Below, in pieces: positions 38,917 to 48,048 of a stretch of DNA of 64,000 nucleotides; position 1 is the stretch's first letter, and the number at the start of each line of letters is the position of its first letter. The notes under the pieces were generated by a model. It made no database searches and was not told where the DNA came from. It saw nothing but the letters and a program-made list of their open reading frames with translations. Position numbers and translations under genes: made by a program. Source of the stretch: Nitrospirota bacterium (GTDB lineage: Bacteria > Nitrospirota > Nitrospiria > SBBL01 > JAADHI01); NCBI GenBank assembly GCA_029261155.1, contig JAJDBW010000061.1:1-64000 (forward strand), in the 5' to 3' direction.

Positions 38917-40368
38917 ATGACAGATAAACAAACCCAAAAAGACAAGCCGTTTAATCTGGTCCGTTGGTTTGCAATATCGAGCAGCCTATCCATTCTCATT
39001 ATTACCATCACCTCGTCGTTGCTCCTCTCTCGATATATATCCGATAACATGCTTTATCGCGATGCCGTCATCACAGAAGCCTTTGTTCATCGCCTGATTG
39101 GAGCTCAGGATGCGAGTATCTATTTTCAAGGTTCTCAAACGGAGAGCGCCAAGAAAAGAGTTGAAGACCTTTTCAAGCAGATCGCCTTAATGCCTGAAGT
39201 CGTTCGAGTCAACATCTACGACGTCGAAGGCACGGTCCTCTGGTCAGACGATGAACGCTTCATAGACCATAACTTTATGCCAAACCGAGAATTAATCCGC
39301 GCCCTCGATGGAACCATTGCGATCTCAAGCGGGACATCGGGGAGACCCGCAAAAGGAGAACATGTCTTCGACAAAGAGGTCCCTTTTTTCGTTGAGATCT
39401 ATATTCCGATATGGAGCAAAAATCACGACAAGGTTCTGGGCGCCTTTGAAACCTATAAAGAGCCATTGACCTTATTTAATGCCATACAAAAAGGAGAGCG
39501 AATCGTTTGGGTCATGGCTATTTTGGGTGGACTTTTCTTGTACGCCTCCCTGTTTTGGATTGTACGACGCGCGGCCATCACGATCCATACCCAACAGGAA
39601 CAACAGATTCAATCGGAAAAATTAGTGGGGATCGGGGTCATGGCTGCGGGCATCGCTCATGAAGTCAATAACCCGCTCGCCGTCATGCTTGGCAAAGCCG
39701 AAATGATTATAGATGAAACAGACCCGAAACACATAAAAAAATATGCCCAGGAAATTATCAGGTTCGCTAAAAAAGCCTCAGAAATTGTGAAGGGAATCAC
39801 CTTATACTCACGCTCTAACACGCCCTCCGAAAACAAGACTCAAATATTTCTTAACGATCAACTCGAAGACGCAATAAAGCTTTCGGGTTACTCGAACCCT
39901 TTTACCCATGTTGAAGTCGTAAAAGATTTTGAGCACATCTCCCCGATTCTCGGAAACATTGGCGAAATAGAACAAGTCTTCGTTAACTTAATTAACAACG
40001 CAGTCCAAGCCATGAAGGGAAAGGGCCGCTTGCTCGTGAAAACGCGACAGGAAGGCGATTCAGCGGTGGTGACATTTCAGGACACAGGTTCCGGGATGAA
40101 AAAGGAACACCTCAAGGAACTCTTTACGCCTTTTTTCACCACAAAAGACCCTGGAGAAGGTACAGGGCTGGGATTAAATGTCGTTCACAATATCATCACA
40201 AACCATGGCGGAAACATTAGTGTGGAAAGCGAAGAAGGACAGGGTGCAACTTTTATTGTGAGATTTCCTTCAACCGAAGACACCGCGAAGAAAGGAAGGA
40301 TCAACGGCATTGAGAAATTCGAAATGTCAGAGAAAGAAAAAATGGAGACCCGGATATCAAGGTCTTAA
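38917..40368 (+). CDS. Membrane sensor histidine kinase
   Basis: This 483-residue kinase has two transmembrane segments (about 18-38, ISSSLSILIITITSSLLLSRY, and about 205-225, VMAILGGLFLYASLFWIV). They enclose a periplasmic sensor domain of roughly 165 residues with a VRVNIYDVEGTVLWSDD strand typical of CACHE/DUF-like folds. The phospho-acceptor His is in AAGIAHEVNNPLAVMLGKAEM. The ATPase domain has NLINNAVQAMKGKGR (N box), FQDTGSGMKKEHL (G1) and GTGLGLNVVHNII (G2). It should autophosphorylate on an unknown periplasmic signal and pass phosphate to the adjacent response regulator. Confidence 0.93.
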   Translation: MTDKQTQKDKPFNLVRWFAISSSLSILIITITSSLLLSRYISDNMLYRDAVITEAFVHRLIGAQDASIYFQGSQTESAKKRVEDLFKQIALMPEVVRVNIYDVEGTVLWSDDERFIDHNFMPNRELIRALDGTIAISSGTSGRPAKGEHVFDKEVPFFVEIYIPIWSKNHDKVLGAFETYKEPLTLFNAIQKGERIVWVMAILGGLFLYASLFWIVRRAAITIHTQQEQQIQSEKLVGIGVMAAGIAHEVNNPLAVMLGKAEMIIDETDPKHIKKYAQEIIRFAKKASEIVKGITLYSRSNTPSENKTQIFLNDQLEDAIKLSGYSNPFTHVEVVKDFEHISPILGNIGEIEQVFVNLINNAVQAMKGKGRLLVKTRQEGDSAVVTFQDTGSGMKKEHLKELFTPFFTTKDPGEGTGLGLNVVHNIITNHGGNISVESEEGQGATFIVRFPSTEDTAKKGRINGIEKFEMSEKEKMETRISRS

Positions 40369-40425
40369 AATACACATGCAAGTGCGTGTGGCATTAAAAT
40401 AACCCACAACAAAGAGGAGGACGCT

Positions 40426-40815
40426 ATGCCAACAAGAGTTTTACTCATTGAAGACGAGAAAGAGATTCGAGAAACAGTCAAACATCAACTAATCAACGCA
40501 AAGTACGAGGTGATAGAGGCGGGAGATGGGGAGGAAGCGATCCGAAAAATTAACGAGGGGAGCAACCCAGTAGATGTCGACGTGGCGATCTGCGACATCC
40601 GGATGCCCAAAATTAATGGAATAGAGGCCACCTCTTATTTCCATGAACAATTCCCTCACCTTCCCATCATTATTATGACCGGCTATCCAAAGACTGAGAC
40701 CGCAATCGATCTTTTAAAAAAGGGGATCAAAGATTATCTGGTTAAGCCTGTCGAAAAAGAGGTTTTGCTTGCCGCCGTCCAAAAAGCGGTTAAAGAGCGA
40801 ACCTGGCCCACATAA
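40426..40815 (+). CDS. Single-domain CheY-like response regulator
   Basis: The 129-residue receiver domain carries the acidic pair in LLIEDEKEI, the phospho-acceptor Asp in VAICDIRMPKINGIEA, a Thr/Ser in IIMTGYPKTETA and a Lys in YLVKPVEKE. No output domain follows, so it acts by protein contacts or as a phosphate relay, not by direct DNA binding. It starts 57 bp after the kinase gene, with AGAGGAGG before the ATG. A strong UUCG-loop hairpin follows the gene. Confidence 0.93.
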   Translation: MPTRVLLIEDEKEIRETVKHQLINAKYEVIEAGDGEEAIRKINEGSNPVDVDVAICDIRMPKINGIEATSYFHEQFPHLPIIIMTGYPKTETAIDLLKKGIKDYLVKPVEKEVLLAAVQKAVKERTWPT

Positions 40816-40833
40816 TATTGTGGTGAGTAAGCG

Positions 40834-40863
40834 CCTTGCACCGCCTTTCGAGGCGGTGCAAGG
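40834..40863 (+). terminator. Stable UUCG-loop hairpin between convergent genes
   Basis: CCTTGCACCGCCT pairs over 13 bases with AGGCGGTGCAAGG around a TTCG loop. No T run follows directly, so it may be a Rho-independent-like bidirectional stop or an mRNA 3'-end stabiliser. It lies between the response regulator and the convergent cytochrome gene. Confidence 0.6.
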
Positions 40864-40906
40864 TCAGCTGATGCGACATCTCATTTTTCTATTCAAGGAA
40901 CATCAA

Positions 40907-42163
40907 TTACTGTAAAAGACTTCCCTCTTTCTCGTTAGGCAGCCGATCCATACCCGCCTCCCTGGCCTCTTTTTCTCCTATCGTCAAAAGAAAATCGACA
41001 AAACGGTCCAAGGCATTTACGGTAAATTTATGGCCGAAACCTTTGATCATGTCGTCGGCAAAACCGGGGACGATGAAGGCCGCAGGATCGATGATGGATT
41101 CGATGACATATTCCTTCGGGCTTGTGGCATGGGCCTTTCCCGCCTGAACAGCCTTTTGGTATTCGGGAGATCGAATACGATTTTCGGCATTGGTTTTCAT
41201 AATGAGCAAAGGACCAATCAAGCCGGTTCCGGCAATGGAAACACCTGGGATTTTGTGGCAGGCAAAACAGACCATCATTTTGACGATTTGTTCTGGAGTG
41301 TCGCTTGCTTGGGCTATTGGTGGAGATGTAGATTCTGAATTGTCTTGAAGTCTCGATGCTTCATTGAATATTTCTTCAAGGAGTTGGGTGATAGAAAATT
41401 TTTTGCCAAAATAATGTTCCCAATCTTCTAGCACTGTTATTTTAGAATAATCCCCTGGTGTGTGCATTGATTGTAATGCCGCCACTACAGCCACAATCTC
41501 AAAATCATTCAAAGAAATAGGTGGTTTGTTAATCCTCGGCATCGTGGGAGATTTATCGCCTGGAATGGAACTCTCTTTATCGTCGCTTCCCTTAAGTCCA
41601 TAACCATAGACAACATAGCAGCCCGGACAATAGAGCGATTCGATCAAGTATTCGCCGGGGGATTCGGCATGTGGACGGAAGCCACTATATGGTTCGCCTT
41701 TCGAAGCATACTTTTCCTTGTACATCCGATATCGTTCTTCTCGAATTCGAACATGAGAACGTGCTTCAATTGAAATATCTAATGCTAGATCTAACTCGCT
41801 TGGGTCGAAGCTTTCAAGCCCGATTAAAGGAGGTGCCCGGTCTGCCTGCTGCTCCGCGATCATTTTATGGCAGAGTGCGCATTGCCCCTTACCAATCGGT
41901 CCTTCTCCCCTCTTCAAAGCTTCGAGAGGATCTTCCGTTCCAAAGATGATACGCATTCCATATTTCACTAGATCTTCTTTGGTGATTTGGATGGAAAGAT
42001 CGTTTGAAAGATTTATGCTGAGTTCATTTGAAGAATTTTCACCTGTTGGAGTAGATGCGATGAAACCAGATGGAGGGCCTGGATCGGACGCATTCGCGCT
42101 GCCAAGTGAAACAAGGAGCCAAGCGGTGGCTATAAATAAGCGCCATCTAACTCTATTTTTCAT
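40907..42163 (-). CDS. Secreted protein with two cytochrome c domains
   Basis: I start at ATG 42163 (MKNRVRWRLFIATAWLL), which opens a signal peptide; the track start adds a non-signal-like stretch. The 418-residue protein has two cytochrome c-type halves. The first has CALCHK with a later MPRINKPP region carrying a possible Met ligand. The second has CFACHK with GFADDMIKG. The halves align: SPGEYLIESLYCPGCYVVYGYG against SPKEYVIESIIDPAAFIVPGFA. Two haem c groups are expected. The extra CPGC in the first half has no His after it and is not a haem motif. It probably serves periplasmic electron transfer. No oxidase partner is nearby. Confidence 0.82.
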   Translation of the reverse strand: MKNRVRWRLFIATAWLLVSLGSANASDPGPPSGFIASTPTGENSSNELSINLSNDLSIQITKEDLVKYGMRIIFGTEDPLEALKRGEGPIGKGQCALCHKMIAEQQADRAPPLIGLESFDPSELDLALDISIEARSHVRIREERYRMYKEKYASKGEPYSGFRPHAESPGEYLIESLYCPGCYVVYGYGLKGSDDKESSIPGDKSPTMPRINKPPISLNDFEIVAVVAALQSMHTPGDYSKITVLEDWEHYFGKKFSITQLLEEIFNEASRLQDNSESTSPPIAQASDTPEQIVKMMVCFACHKIPGVSIAGTGLIGPLLIMKTNAENRIRSPEYQKAVQAGKAHATSPKEYVIESIIDPAAFIVPGFADDMIKGFGHKFTVNALDRFVDFLLTIGEKEAREAGMDRLPNEKEGSLLQ

Positions 42164-42355
42164 TTCGTTTATTCTCCAAGCGCCGTAGGTTGAAGAAATT
42201 CTACCCAATTATAATAAAAAGGTCTATTTAAGGGATAGGTACTCGACAGTCGCCGTTCAATAGGCTAATAGACAAATAAGAACGATTCGGGTATTTTCCA
42301 ATCGCGATATCATAAAACTCTCGCTCTATTATTAAACAGGACAAAGGCTCAGAAG

Positions 42356-43096
42356 ATGGTGCCGACAATTGAATCGATTCTGCTCACAGCTGTGCACATC
42401 TTCACTTTCCAGGGGCAGCAGGGCCTCACAAATGCCAGCGGTTTTTTCTTTGAACGTGAGGGGCGCTTGTTTCTGGTTACCAGCCGGCACGTGCTCATCG
42501 ACGAACCGAGCACGCACTTCCCCGACCGCATCGAAATTGAGTTGCATATCGACCCGAACAACATGGCCCTTTCTACCGGTTTTTCCATTCCACTCTACCG
42601 CGAAGGTCAACGCTTCTGGCGCCAAGGCCTGGACACAGCCGGGGCAATTGATGTGGCGGTGATCGAAATTGAACGCGCCGCCCTGCCCGAAACAACCGTT
42701 TACCGGGCCTTTACGATAGAGCACCTCATTGCTCCGAAGGAAACCGTCGATGTGGGCACCTCGCTTTTGGTGGTGGGATTCCCGCTCGGCTTCCACGACA
42801 CCCTTCACCACATGCCTGTTGTGCGGCAGGCCGTGATCGCCTCTTCCTTTGGACTGCGCTTTCAGGGTGAAGGGTACTTTCTTACCGATGCCCGCACACA
42901 CCGAGGCACCAGCGGCGCGCCGGTGGTCATGCGCGTGCCCGAAAACCAAAGCCTGCAGGGCGATTTACCTTGGAAGCTCCTTGGTGTCCACTCCGCACGG
43001 CTCGATGTCGGCACGCGCGACCGGAAATTGGACGAGGCCCTCGGCTTAAACTGTGCCTGGTATGCCGACATCTTGTTGACCCTCACCCAATCTTAA
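42356..43096 (+). CDS. Trypsin-like serine protease domain protein, no signal peptide
   Basis: This 246-residue S1-fold protein has the catalytic triad visible as His in FLVTSRHVLIDEP, Asp in AIDVAVIEIE and Ser in RGTSGAPVVM. ESILLTAVHIFTFQGQQGLTNASGFFFER opens the barrel. No signal sequence or membrane helix precedes it, and no PDZ domain follows, so it is likely cytoplasmic or uses another route. It could be an intracellular protease or a maturation enzyme. The gene stands alone. Confidence 0.78.
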   Translation: MVPTIESILLTAVHIFTFQGQQGLTNASGFFFEREGRLFLVTSRHVLIDEPSTHFPDRIEIELHIDPNNMALSTGFSIPLYREGQRFWRQGLDTAGAIDVAVIEIERAALPETTVYRAFTIEHLIAPKETVDVGTSLLVVGFPLGFHDTLHHMPVVRQAVIASSFGLRFQGEGYFLTDARTHRGTSGAPVVMRVPENQSLQGDLPWKLLGVHSARLDVGTRDRKLDEALGLNCAWYADILLTLTQS

Positions 43097-43301
43097 TGGG
43101 GCGAAAAGCCGCGCAAGGCCATTCCCCAAAAATCAATTTTCACGCTCATTTTTTACTCCCATTGGACAGGCCCTGAGCGTATACTATGGCCTTAAAAAAT
43201 GAGAAGGGTCTTTTGGGAGCGCAGCGGTTTTTCAGCATTGAATCTTGCGCTGCGAAAGCGAAAAGCCTTCCTTTAAATCGGGCGAAAGCGCACAGGTGAA
43301 A

Positions 43302-44216
43302 ATGGATTACCAAAAAATTCTGGATGAAATTTATGAAGAGACAAGGCCTCTGCTGGGGCAAGGCCGCGTGGCGGATTATATCCCCGCCTTGGCACACGTC
43401 GATCCAAAAAAATACGGCATTGCAATTGAAACCCTGGAAGGCGGATGCTTCCATGTGGGCGATGCGGCTGTCCCTTTTTCAATTCAAAGCATTTCGAAGG
43501 TCTTTGCCTTATCAATGGTGCTAAAGGTCTTGGGCGAAAAACTGTGGACCCGCGTCGGACGCGAACCCTCTGGCGGGGCCTTTAATTCTCTTGTTCAATT
43601 GGAGCGGGAAAACGGCATTCCGCGGAATCCCCTGATCAATGCTGGGGCCCTGGTGGTGACCGATTGCTTAAGCTCGATCACCGAGAATCCACTGCATCGC
43701 CTTCTCGAATTTGTACGCAAAAATTCGGACAATCCGCAGGTGAATTACGACAGTTTGATTGCGAACTCGGAACGGGAAACCGGCTATCGCAATGCCGCCC
43801 TCGTTAACTTCATGAAGAGTTTCGGAAACATCGAAAACGATGTCGATGCCGTATTGAATATTTATTTTCACCAATGCGCGCTCATGATGAGCTGCATCGA
43901 TCTGGCGCAAGCCTTTTTATATTTTGCGAATGGCGGCAGACATCCGATCACTCAAGAGCAGGTTATTTCCCTGAGCCAGTGCAAGCGGGTCAACGCGGTG
44001 ATGCAGACTTGCGGCTTTTACGACGAGTCGGGCGAGTTTGCATTTTCTGTCGGCTTGCCCGGAAAAAGCGGCGTCGGTGGTGGCATCGTCGCCGTGATTC
44101 CCAAGATGCTTTCCATCTGCGTCTGGTCACCCGAACTCAATCCAAAGGGCAACTCCTTGGTGGGCATGAAGGCGCTGGAGTTGTTTACAACGAAGACCGG
44201 CGTTTCTATTTTCTAA
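43302..44216 (+). CDS. glsA: Glutaminase
   Basis: I start at ATG 43302 (MDYQKILDEIYEETRPLLGQGRVADYIP), preceded by GGTGAAA; the longer track form adds an unlikely leader. The 304-residue beta-lactamase-fold enzyme splits glutamine to glutamate and ammonia. Ser in FSIQSISKVFALS is the nucleophile with Lys in the same SxxK motif. NPLINAGALVVTD and ANSERETGYRN contact the substrate, and GKSGVGGGIVAVIPKM ends the core. Length fits GlsA. It is followed by the acetyltransferase-deacetylase fusion after about 30 bp. Confidence 0.94.
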   Translation: MDYQKILDEIYEETRPLLGQGRVADYIPALAHVDPKKYGIAIETLEGGCFHVGDAAVPFSIQSISKVFALSMVLKVLGEKLWTRVGREPSGGAFNSLVQLERENGIPRNPLINAGALVVTDCLSSITENPLHRLLEFVRKNSDNPQVNYDSLIANSERETGYRNAALVNFMKSFGNIENDVDAVLNIYFHQCALMMSCIDLAQAFLYFANGGRHPITQEQVISLSQCKRVNAVMQTCGFYDESGEFAFSVGLPGKSGVGGGIVAVIPKMLSICVWSPELNPKGNSLVGMKALELFTTKTGVSIF

Positions 44217-44246
44217 GCGTCGCTTTATTCGACTGAAGCGGAGACC

Positions 44247-45986
44247 ATGATAAAGATCTCTATATTAAACGATTCGCATTTCCCGCTTGCCGGAAACAGG
44301 ATGGCACAGGTGCAGGAGATTTTCCGCCAAAGCTTTCCCGATCTGGCCGACTATGCGGATGCCCTCCCCTCCCGCTTGCAAGACCCCATTGAACATGGGT
44401 ACCGATCGATGCTCCTGATTGCCGAGCGGGTACTGGGTCAAGTGGAAGCCTTTGCCCTCCTTGTCCATTTTCCCACTATTGGGTGCGCCTTCCTGGATTA
44501 TATTGCATCGAGAGGCGTCGTCCGTGGAACCGGTGTTGGGAGTGCGCTCTATGAAGGCGTTCGAGAACTTTGCCAGGATATGCAGGTGAAAGGGCTCTAC
44601 ATTGAAGTCCAACCGGATCGAGATGCAGCAAGCGCCGATACGCTCTTGATGAAAAATGCGGAAAAACGGATTCGTTTCTATGAGCACTACGGCGTTCGAA
44701 TTATCGACAATCCGGCCTACTCGGTGCCCGTGGGCGATCCTTCGACATCGGCCTTCCTACTTTATGATTGCTTAGGTAAGACGCCGACTTTAAAACGTAA
44801 GGAAGCGCAAACAGCCGTTGAAAAGATACTGACGCAACGCTTTGGGCACCTTGCCGATCCGGCCTATCTTCAAGCGGTTCTTCAAGGTTTTCCGAACGAT
44901 CCGGTTTCCTTTCTCCCCTTTCGTTCTAAAAAGATTCAAGAAGAAGACGGCTTAATTCTCACGCAACGCCTTTCCAAGTGGTTCGCCGTGGTGCATAGCC
45001 CGAAACACGAACTCCACCATGTCAAGGAACGGGGTTATTTTGAACGGCCGGTCCGTCTGAATGCAATCAATCAAATCTTAAATGCGGTCCATCTCTTTTC
45101 GCCCGTTACGCCAAAAAAATACAGCGACAAACATCTCTTAGCCGTACACGACGCCGACTTTGTGACCTATTTAAGGACCATCTGCACAAAGCTCAAGGAA
45201 AAGCGACCGGTCTACCCCAACACCTTTCCATTGCGCCGAAAGGTCAGTCGTCCAAAAGTTTTGGCCGTGCAAGCCGGATATTATTGCATCGATACGGGGA
45301 CACCGCTCTATCCCAACGCCTACATTGCCGCCCGTGCGACGGTCGATACCGTCCTCACCGCCGCTGACGAAATCCTAATGGGCAAACGCATGGCCTATGC
45401 GGTGTGCCGCCCGCCGGGCCATCATGCCGGGAAACGATTTTACGGCGGATTTTGCTACTTTAACAATGCGGCTATCGCGGCGCAATATTTGGCCTCACAG
45501 ACCCAAAGCCGAATCGCTATTTTGGATATCGATTTTCATCACGGCAACGGCACGCAAGACATCTTCTACGAACGCGCTGACGTATTGTTTGTGTCGATAC
45601 ACGGCCACCCCGACTATGCCTACCCTTATTTCAGCGGTTATGCGGACGAATCTGGTGAAGGCCCTGGCCTCGGCTTCAATCGAAATTTTCCTTTGCCGCC
45701 GCAGACCGACGAAAAAAAATATCTGAGCACCTTCAAAACGGCACTGGAAACGATTATGGATTTTAAACCGGAAGTCCTCGTCGTCTCTGTGGGATTCGAC
45801 ATTTTAAAAGGAGATCCCACCGGTACCTTCCTGCTGCCACCCGCCATCTTCCGCAACATCGGAGAAGGCTTGATGGCGACACGTATTCCCCTACTCCTTG
45901 TACAAGAAGGTGGATACAACATTCGCAATATCAAACGCGGCTGCGTGGCCCTCTTCAATGGACTACAGGCTTCGAGCGCTGCATAG
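44247..45986 (+). CDS. Fusion of GNAT acetyltransferase and histone-deacetylase-type enzyme
   Basis: This 579-residue protein joins two opposing activities. Residues of about 1-175 are a GNAT fold, with VEAFALLVHFPTIGCAFLDYIASRGVVRGTGVGSALYEGVREL (acetyl-CoA loop) and FYEHYGVRIIDNPAY. Residues of about 240-579 are a deacetylase with RPPGHHAGKRFYGGFCYFNN (His pair), AILDIDFHHGNGTQDIF (zinc ligands), and SVGFDILKGDPTGTFLLP where the second zinc Asp stands. The second half is closest in look to acetylpolyamine amidohydrolases. A role in small-molecule or polyamine acetylation turnover is inferred. It follows glsA. Confidence 0.88.
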   Translation: MIKISILNDSHFPLAGNRMAQVQEIFRQSFPDLADYADALPSRLQDPIEHGYRSMLLIAERVLGQVEAFALLVHFPTIGCAFLDYIASRGVVRGTGVGSALYEGVRELCQDMQVKGLYIEVQPDRDAASADTLLMKNAEKRIRFYEHYGVRIIDNPAYSVPVGDPSTSAFLLYDCLGKTPTLKRKEAQTAVEKILTQRFGHLADPAYLQAVLQGFPNDPVSFLPFRSKKIQEEDGLILTQRLSKWFAVVHSPKHELHHVKERGYFERPVRLNAINQILNAVHLFSPVTPKKYSDKHLLAVHDADFVTYLRTICTKLKEKRPVYPNTFPLRRKVSRPKVLAVQAGYYCIDTGTPLYPNAYIAARATVDTVLTAADEILMGKRMAYAVCRPPGHHAGKRFYGGFCYFNNAAIAAQYLASQTQSRIAILDIDFHHGNGTQDIFYERADVLFVSIHGHPDYAYPYFSGYADESGEGPGLGFNRNFPLPPQTDEKKYLSTFKTALETIMDFKPEVLVVSVGFDILKGDPTGTFLLPPAIFRNIGEGLMATRIPLLLVQEGGYNIRNIKRGCVALFNGLQASSAA

Positions 45987-46078
45987 AGAGATCTCCCATC
46001 GACCATTAAAGCGATTGGATTTAAATCGCCAAATCGGTTATTTTCTACGCAATCATAGGCATAAAGGAGGACTGCAAA

Positions 46079-46879
46079 TTGACGATGGCGTTTGGGCTCG
46101 ATCCCCCGGACAACCCTAAAGGCGGGAAAACCTTGATTGTGGGTCCGGAAGGCGAAAGCGATTTCCTCCTGCCCAGCGAGGCTTTAAAAAATGCGGGTCC
46201 GGACGACCAAGTCTTTGTGCTCCCCGGTCGCTATGAAGACAAGATTTTCGCCGTGGATCGACCCATTCAATTGGTGGGTGCAGGGAAAGACCAGGTCGAA
46301 ATTTTCAACCGTCGTGGCGGGCCCATCTATTTGCAAAAGGTGCCGGAAGGGCTCATTGGCGGCATCACGTTCCGATATGTGGGCAGCGATCAGCACTCGG
46401 CCATGAATCTGCTGGATAGCACCTGCATTATCACCGGCTGCCGGATTAAGGATGGCATCCAATCTGGGATTGTTATCTACGGGCCGGAGTCGCGCGCCTC
46501 TGTCGTGAACAGTGAAATCTGCCACAATCGCGAATCCGGCATCTTTATCTTTGCCGGCGCGCGGCCCTATATTCGCGAAAACGACTGTTTCGACAACCAC
46601 CACTTTGGCATCGCCGTGCGGGATGCAGACACTTGTCCCGATTTGGTTCGCAACACCTGCCGGAACAACATGCTCAGCGGCATCCTCCTTTTTCATTTCG
46701 CCGAAGCGATGATGCTCGAAAACCGCTGCTTCGAGAATGAAGATTGGGGCATGGTCATCACGCCCGACTGTAAACCCTCACCGCCACTCGAATCCATCGC
46801 CCAGTCCAATCGTTTAGAACCCAATCCCCGTGGGGCGCTCATTGAAACGGACGATCCCTTGCGTGAAATCGGACGCTAA
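46079..46879 (+). CDS. Right-handed parallel beta-helix repeat protein
   Basis: This 266-residue protein has repeating short strands and glycines typical of pectate-lyase-like beta-helices (IQLVGAGKDQVEIFNR, GITFRYVGSDQ, SGIVIYGPESRASVVNSEICHNRESGIFIFAGARPYIRENDCFDNHHFGIAVRD). No signal peptide is evident. The TTG start at 46079 sits eight bases after AGGAGG, better placed than ATG 46085. Such proteins often bind or cleave polysaccharide, but the catalytic residues of lyases are not visible. Function unknown. Confidence 0.8.
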   Translation: MTMAFGLDPPDNPKGGKTLIVGPEGESDFLLPSEALKNAGPDDQVFVLPGRYEDKIFAVDRPIQLVGAGKDQVEIFNRRGGPIYLQKVPEGLIGGITFRYVGSDQHSAMNLLDSTCIITGCRIKDGIQSGIVIYGPESRASVVNSEICHNRESGIFIFAGARPYIRENDCFDNHHFGIAVRDADTCPDLVRNTCRNNMLSGILLFHFAEAMMLENRCFENEDWGMVITPDCKPSPPLESIAQSNRLEPNPRGALIETDDPLREIGR

Positions 46880-47038
46880 AACGAAAGAGGGCCTCCGGCT
46901 TATCATTTGTTCCATTATCGCTTTACTTTAGGGCGCTTAGGCTTGACAAGTTAAAGCGAAACAAGATAGCCTTAAGCCACTTATCCCCGTTCGATCAGGC
47001 CTAAGCGATTGGGACCTTCCATTCGGAGCAAGATGCGA

Positions 47039-47806
47039 ATGAACAAAACAAGCCCATCATCCTTCTCCTTCGTTTTTATACTGACCTTTATTACAGGCTG
47101 CGGGAGCAGTAATCCCAGCGAGGAAGCCGGCTCGCCGGCCACGACGAGTGCCCGTGTCTTAAACGCCGGCACGGCGATTTCTGAAGAATTTCCGCCCAGC
47201 CCGCTCTGCGAACCCACTGCGACCACAGGCGTCATCCAAGGATCCGTTAAAGATCCCTTCCTGGATTTCGTCGTTTTCGGCGCAGGCGTCACGCTGACGC
47301 GCGAAGGAACATCCCCCCAGCATACCTCAACCGATGAACACGGCACTTACCGCTTTTGTAATTTAGAACCCGGCATTTATCAACTGGCCGCTTATGCCCT
47401 CGGTTTTGAGTCAGTGAATGGCACCTCGGAATTAAATGTTGAGGTCAAAGCGGGCTTGTTTCATACAAGCGATCTGGAACTGAATTTGGGTGCACAAGAA
47501 ATCCCAAGCAACATTGGGGCGGTACGAGGAAGCGTAAGCGATAAGGCCACCTTAAAAGTGCTTTCAGGTGTTGCCGTAGAAGCCTTAAATAATGTCATCA
47601 CCACCGAAAATGGCACCACCGGCGATATCGTCAAAGGCACAGAGACTGATATTAACGGCGAGTTCTTTCTATCGCTCAGTATCGGCACCCATGTCCTCCG
47701 GATTTCTAAACAAGGCTATATTACCCCAGCCATCCTTTTAGTCACCATCCACAGCGATAAAGTCACCAGGCTAAGAAACGATCCGGTCGAACTTTTTCCC
47801 GAATAA
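47039..47806 (+). CDS. Lipoprotein with two carboxypeptidase-regulatory-like domains
   Basis: Starting at ATG 47039 (MNKTSPSSFSFVFILTFITGCG) gives a textbook lipoprotein signal with the lipobox Cys at ITGC; GGAG upstream is ten bases away. Two beta-sandwich repeats follow, each with GxV(K/R)GSV and a Y/FxLxx pattern: GVIQGSVKDPFLDFVVFGAGVTL and GAVRGSVSDKATLKVLSGVAVEAL, followed by GTYRFCNLEPGIYQLAAYA and GEFFLSLSIGTHVLRISK. Members decorate the outer surface. A weak TTGACA at 46943 may be its promoter. Specific role unknown. Confidence 0.8.
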   Translation: MNKTSPSSFSFVFILTFITGCGSSNPSEEAGSPATTSARVLNAGTAISEEFPPSPLCEPTATTGVIQGSVKDPFLDFVVFGAGVTLTREGTSPQHTSTDEHGTYRFCNLEPGIYQLAAYALGFESVNGTSELNVEVKAGLFHTSDLELNLGAQEIPSNIGAVRGSVSDKATLKVLSGVAVEALNNVITTENGTTGDIVKGTETDINGEFFLSLSIGTHVLRISKQGYITPAILLVTIHSDKVTRLRNDPVELFPE

Positions 47807-47978
47807 TACGCTTTTCCTTTTTAAGCCCTCTTTGATAACTTCCGGCCGGATATAGCCCCCATTAAAATTCCCATTGCTTCGGGAAGAGACCAGCGGTATA
47901 ATTGGCTCAGTTCAAGCCCTTCACATGTTCATTCTTTTCAATACTCCCTAGACAAGATTGACTTTTGAGGAAGAACAC

Positions 47979-48000
47979 CACGCCAAATAGGCTTGGCGTG
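47979..48000 (+). promoter_or_regulatory. Inverted repeat and candidate promoter before typA
   Basis: CACGCCAA and TTGGCGTG pair around a six-base loop. They end directly before TGTACA (48001-48006), which with TATGAT (48023-48028) at 16 bp could be a promoter. The repeat might be a binding site for a regulator of typA or an RNA hairpin from an upstream transcript. Confidence 0.4.
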
Positions 48001-48048
48001 TGTACAAATGCACCGATCGAGGTATGATGTATGAAGACAGAGGCAAAG

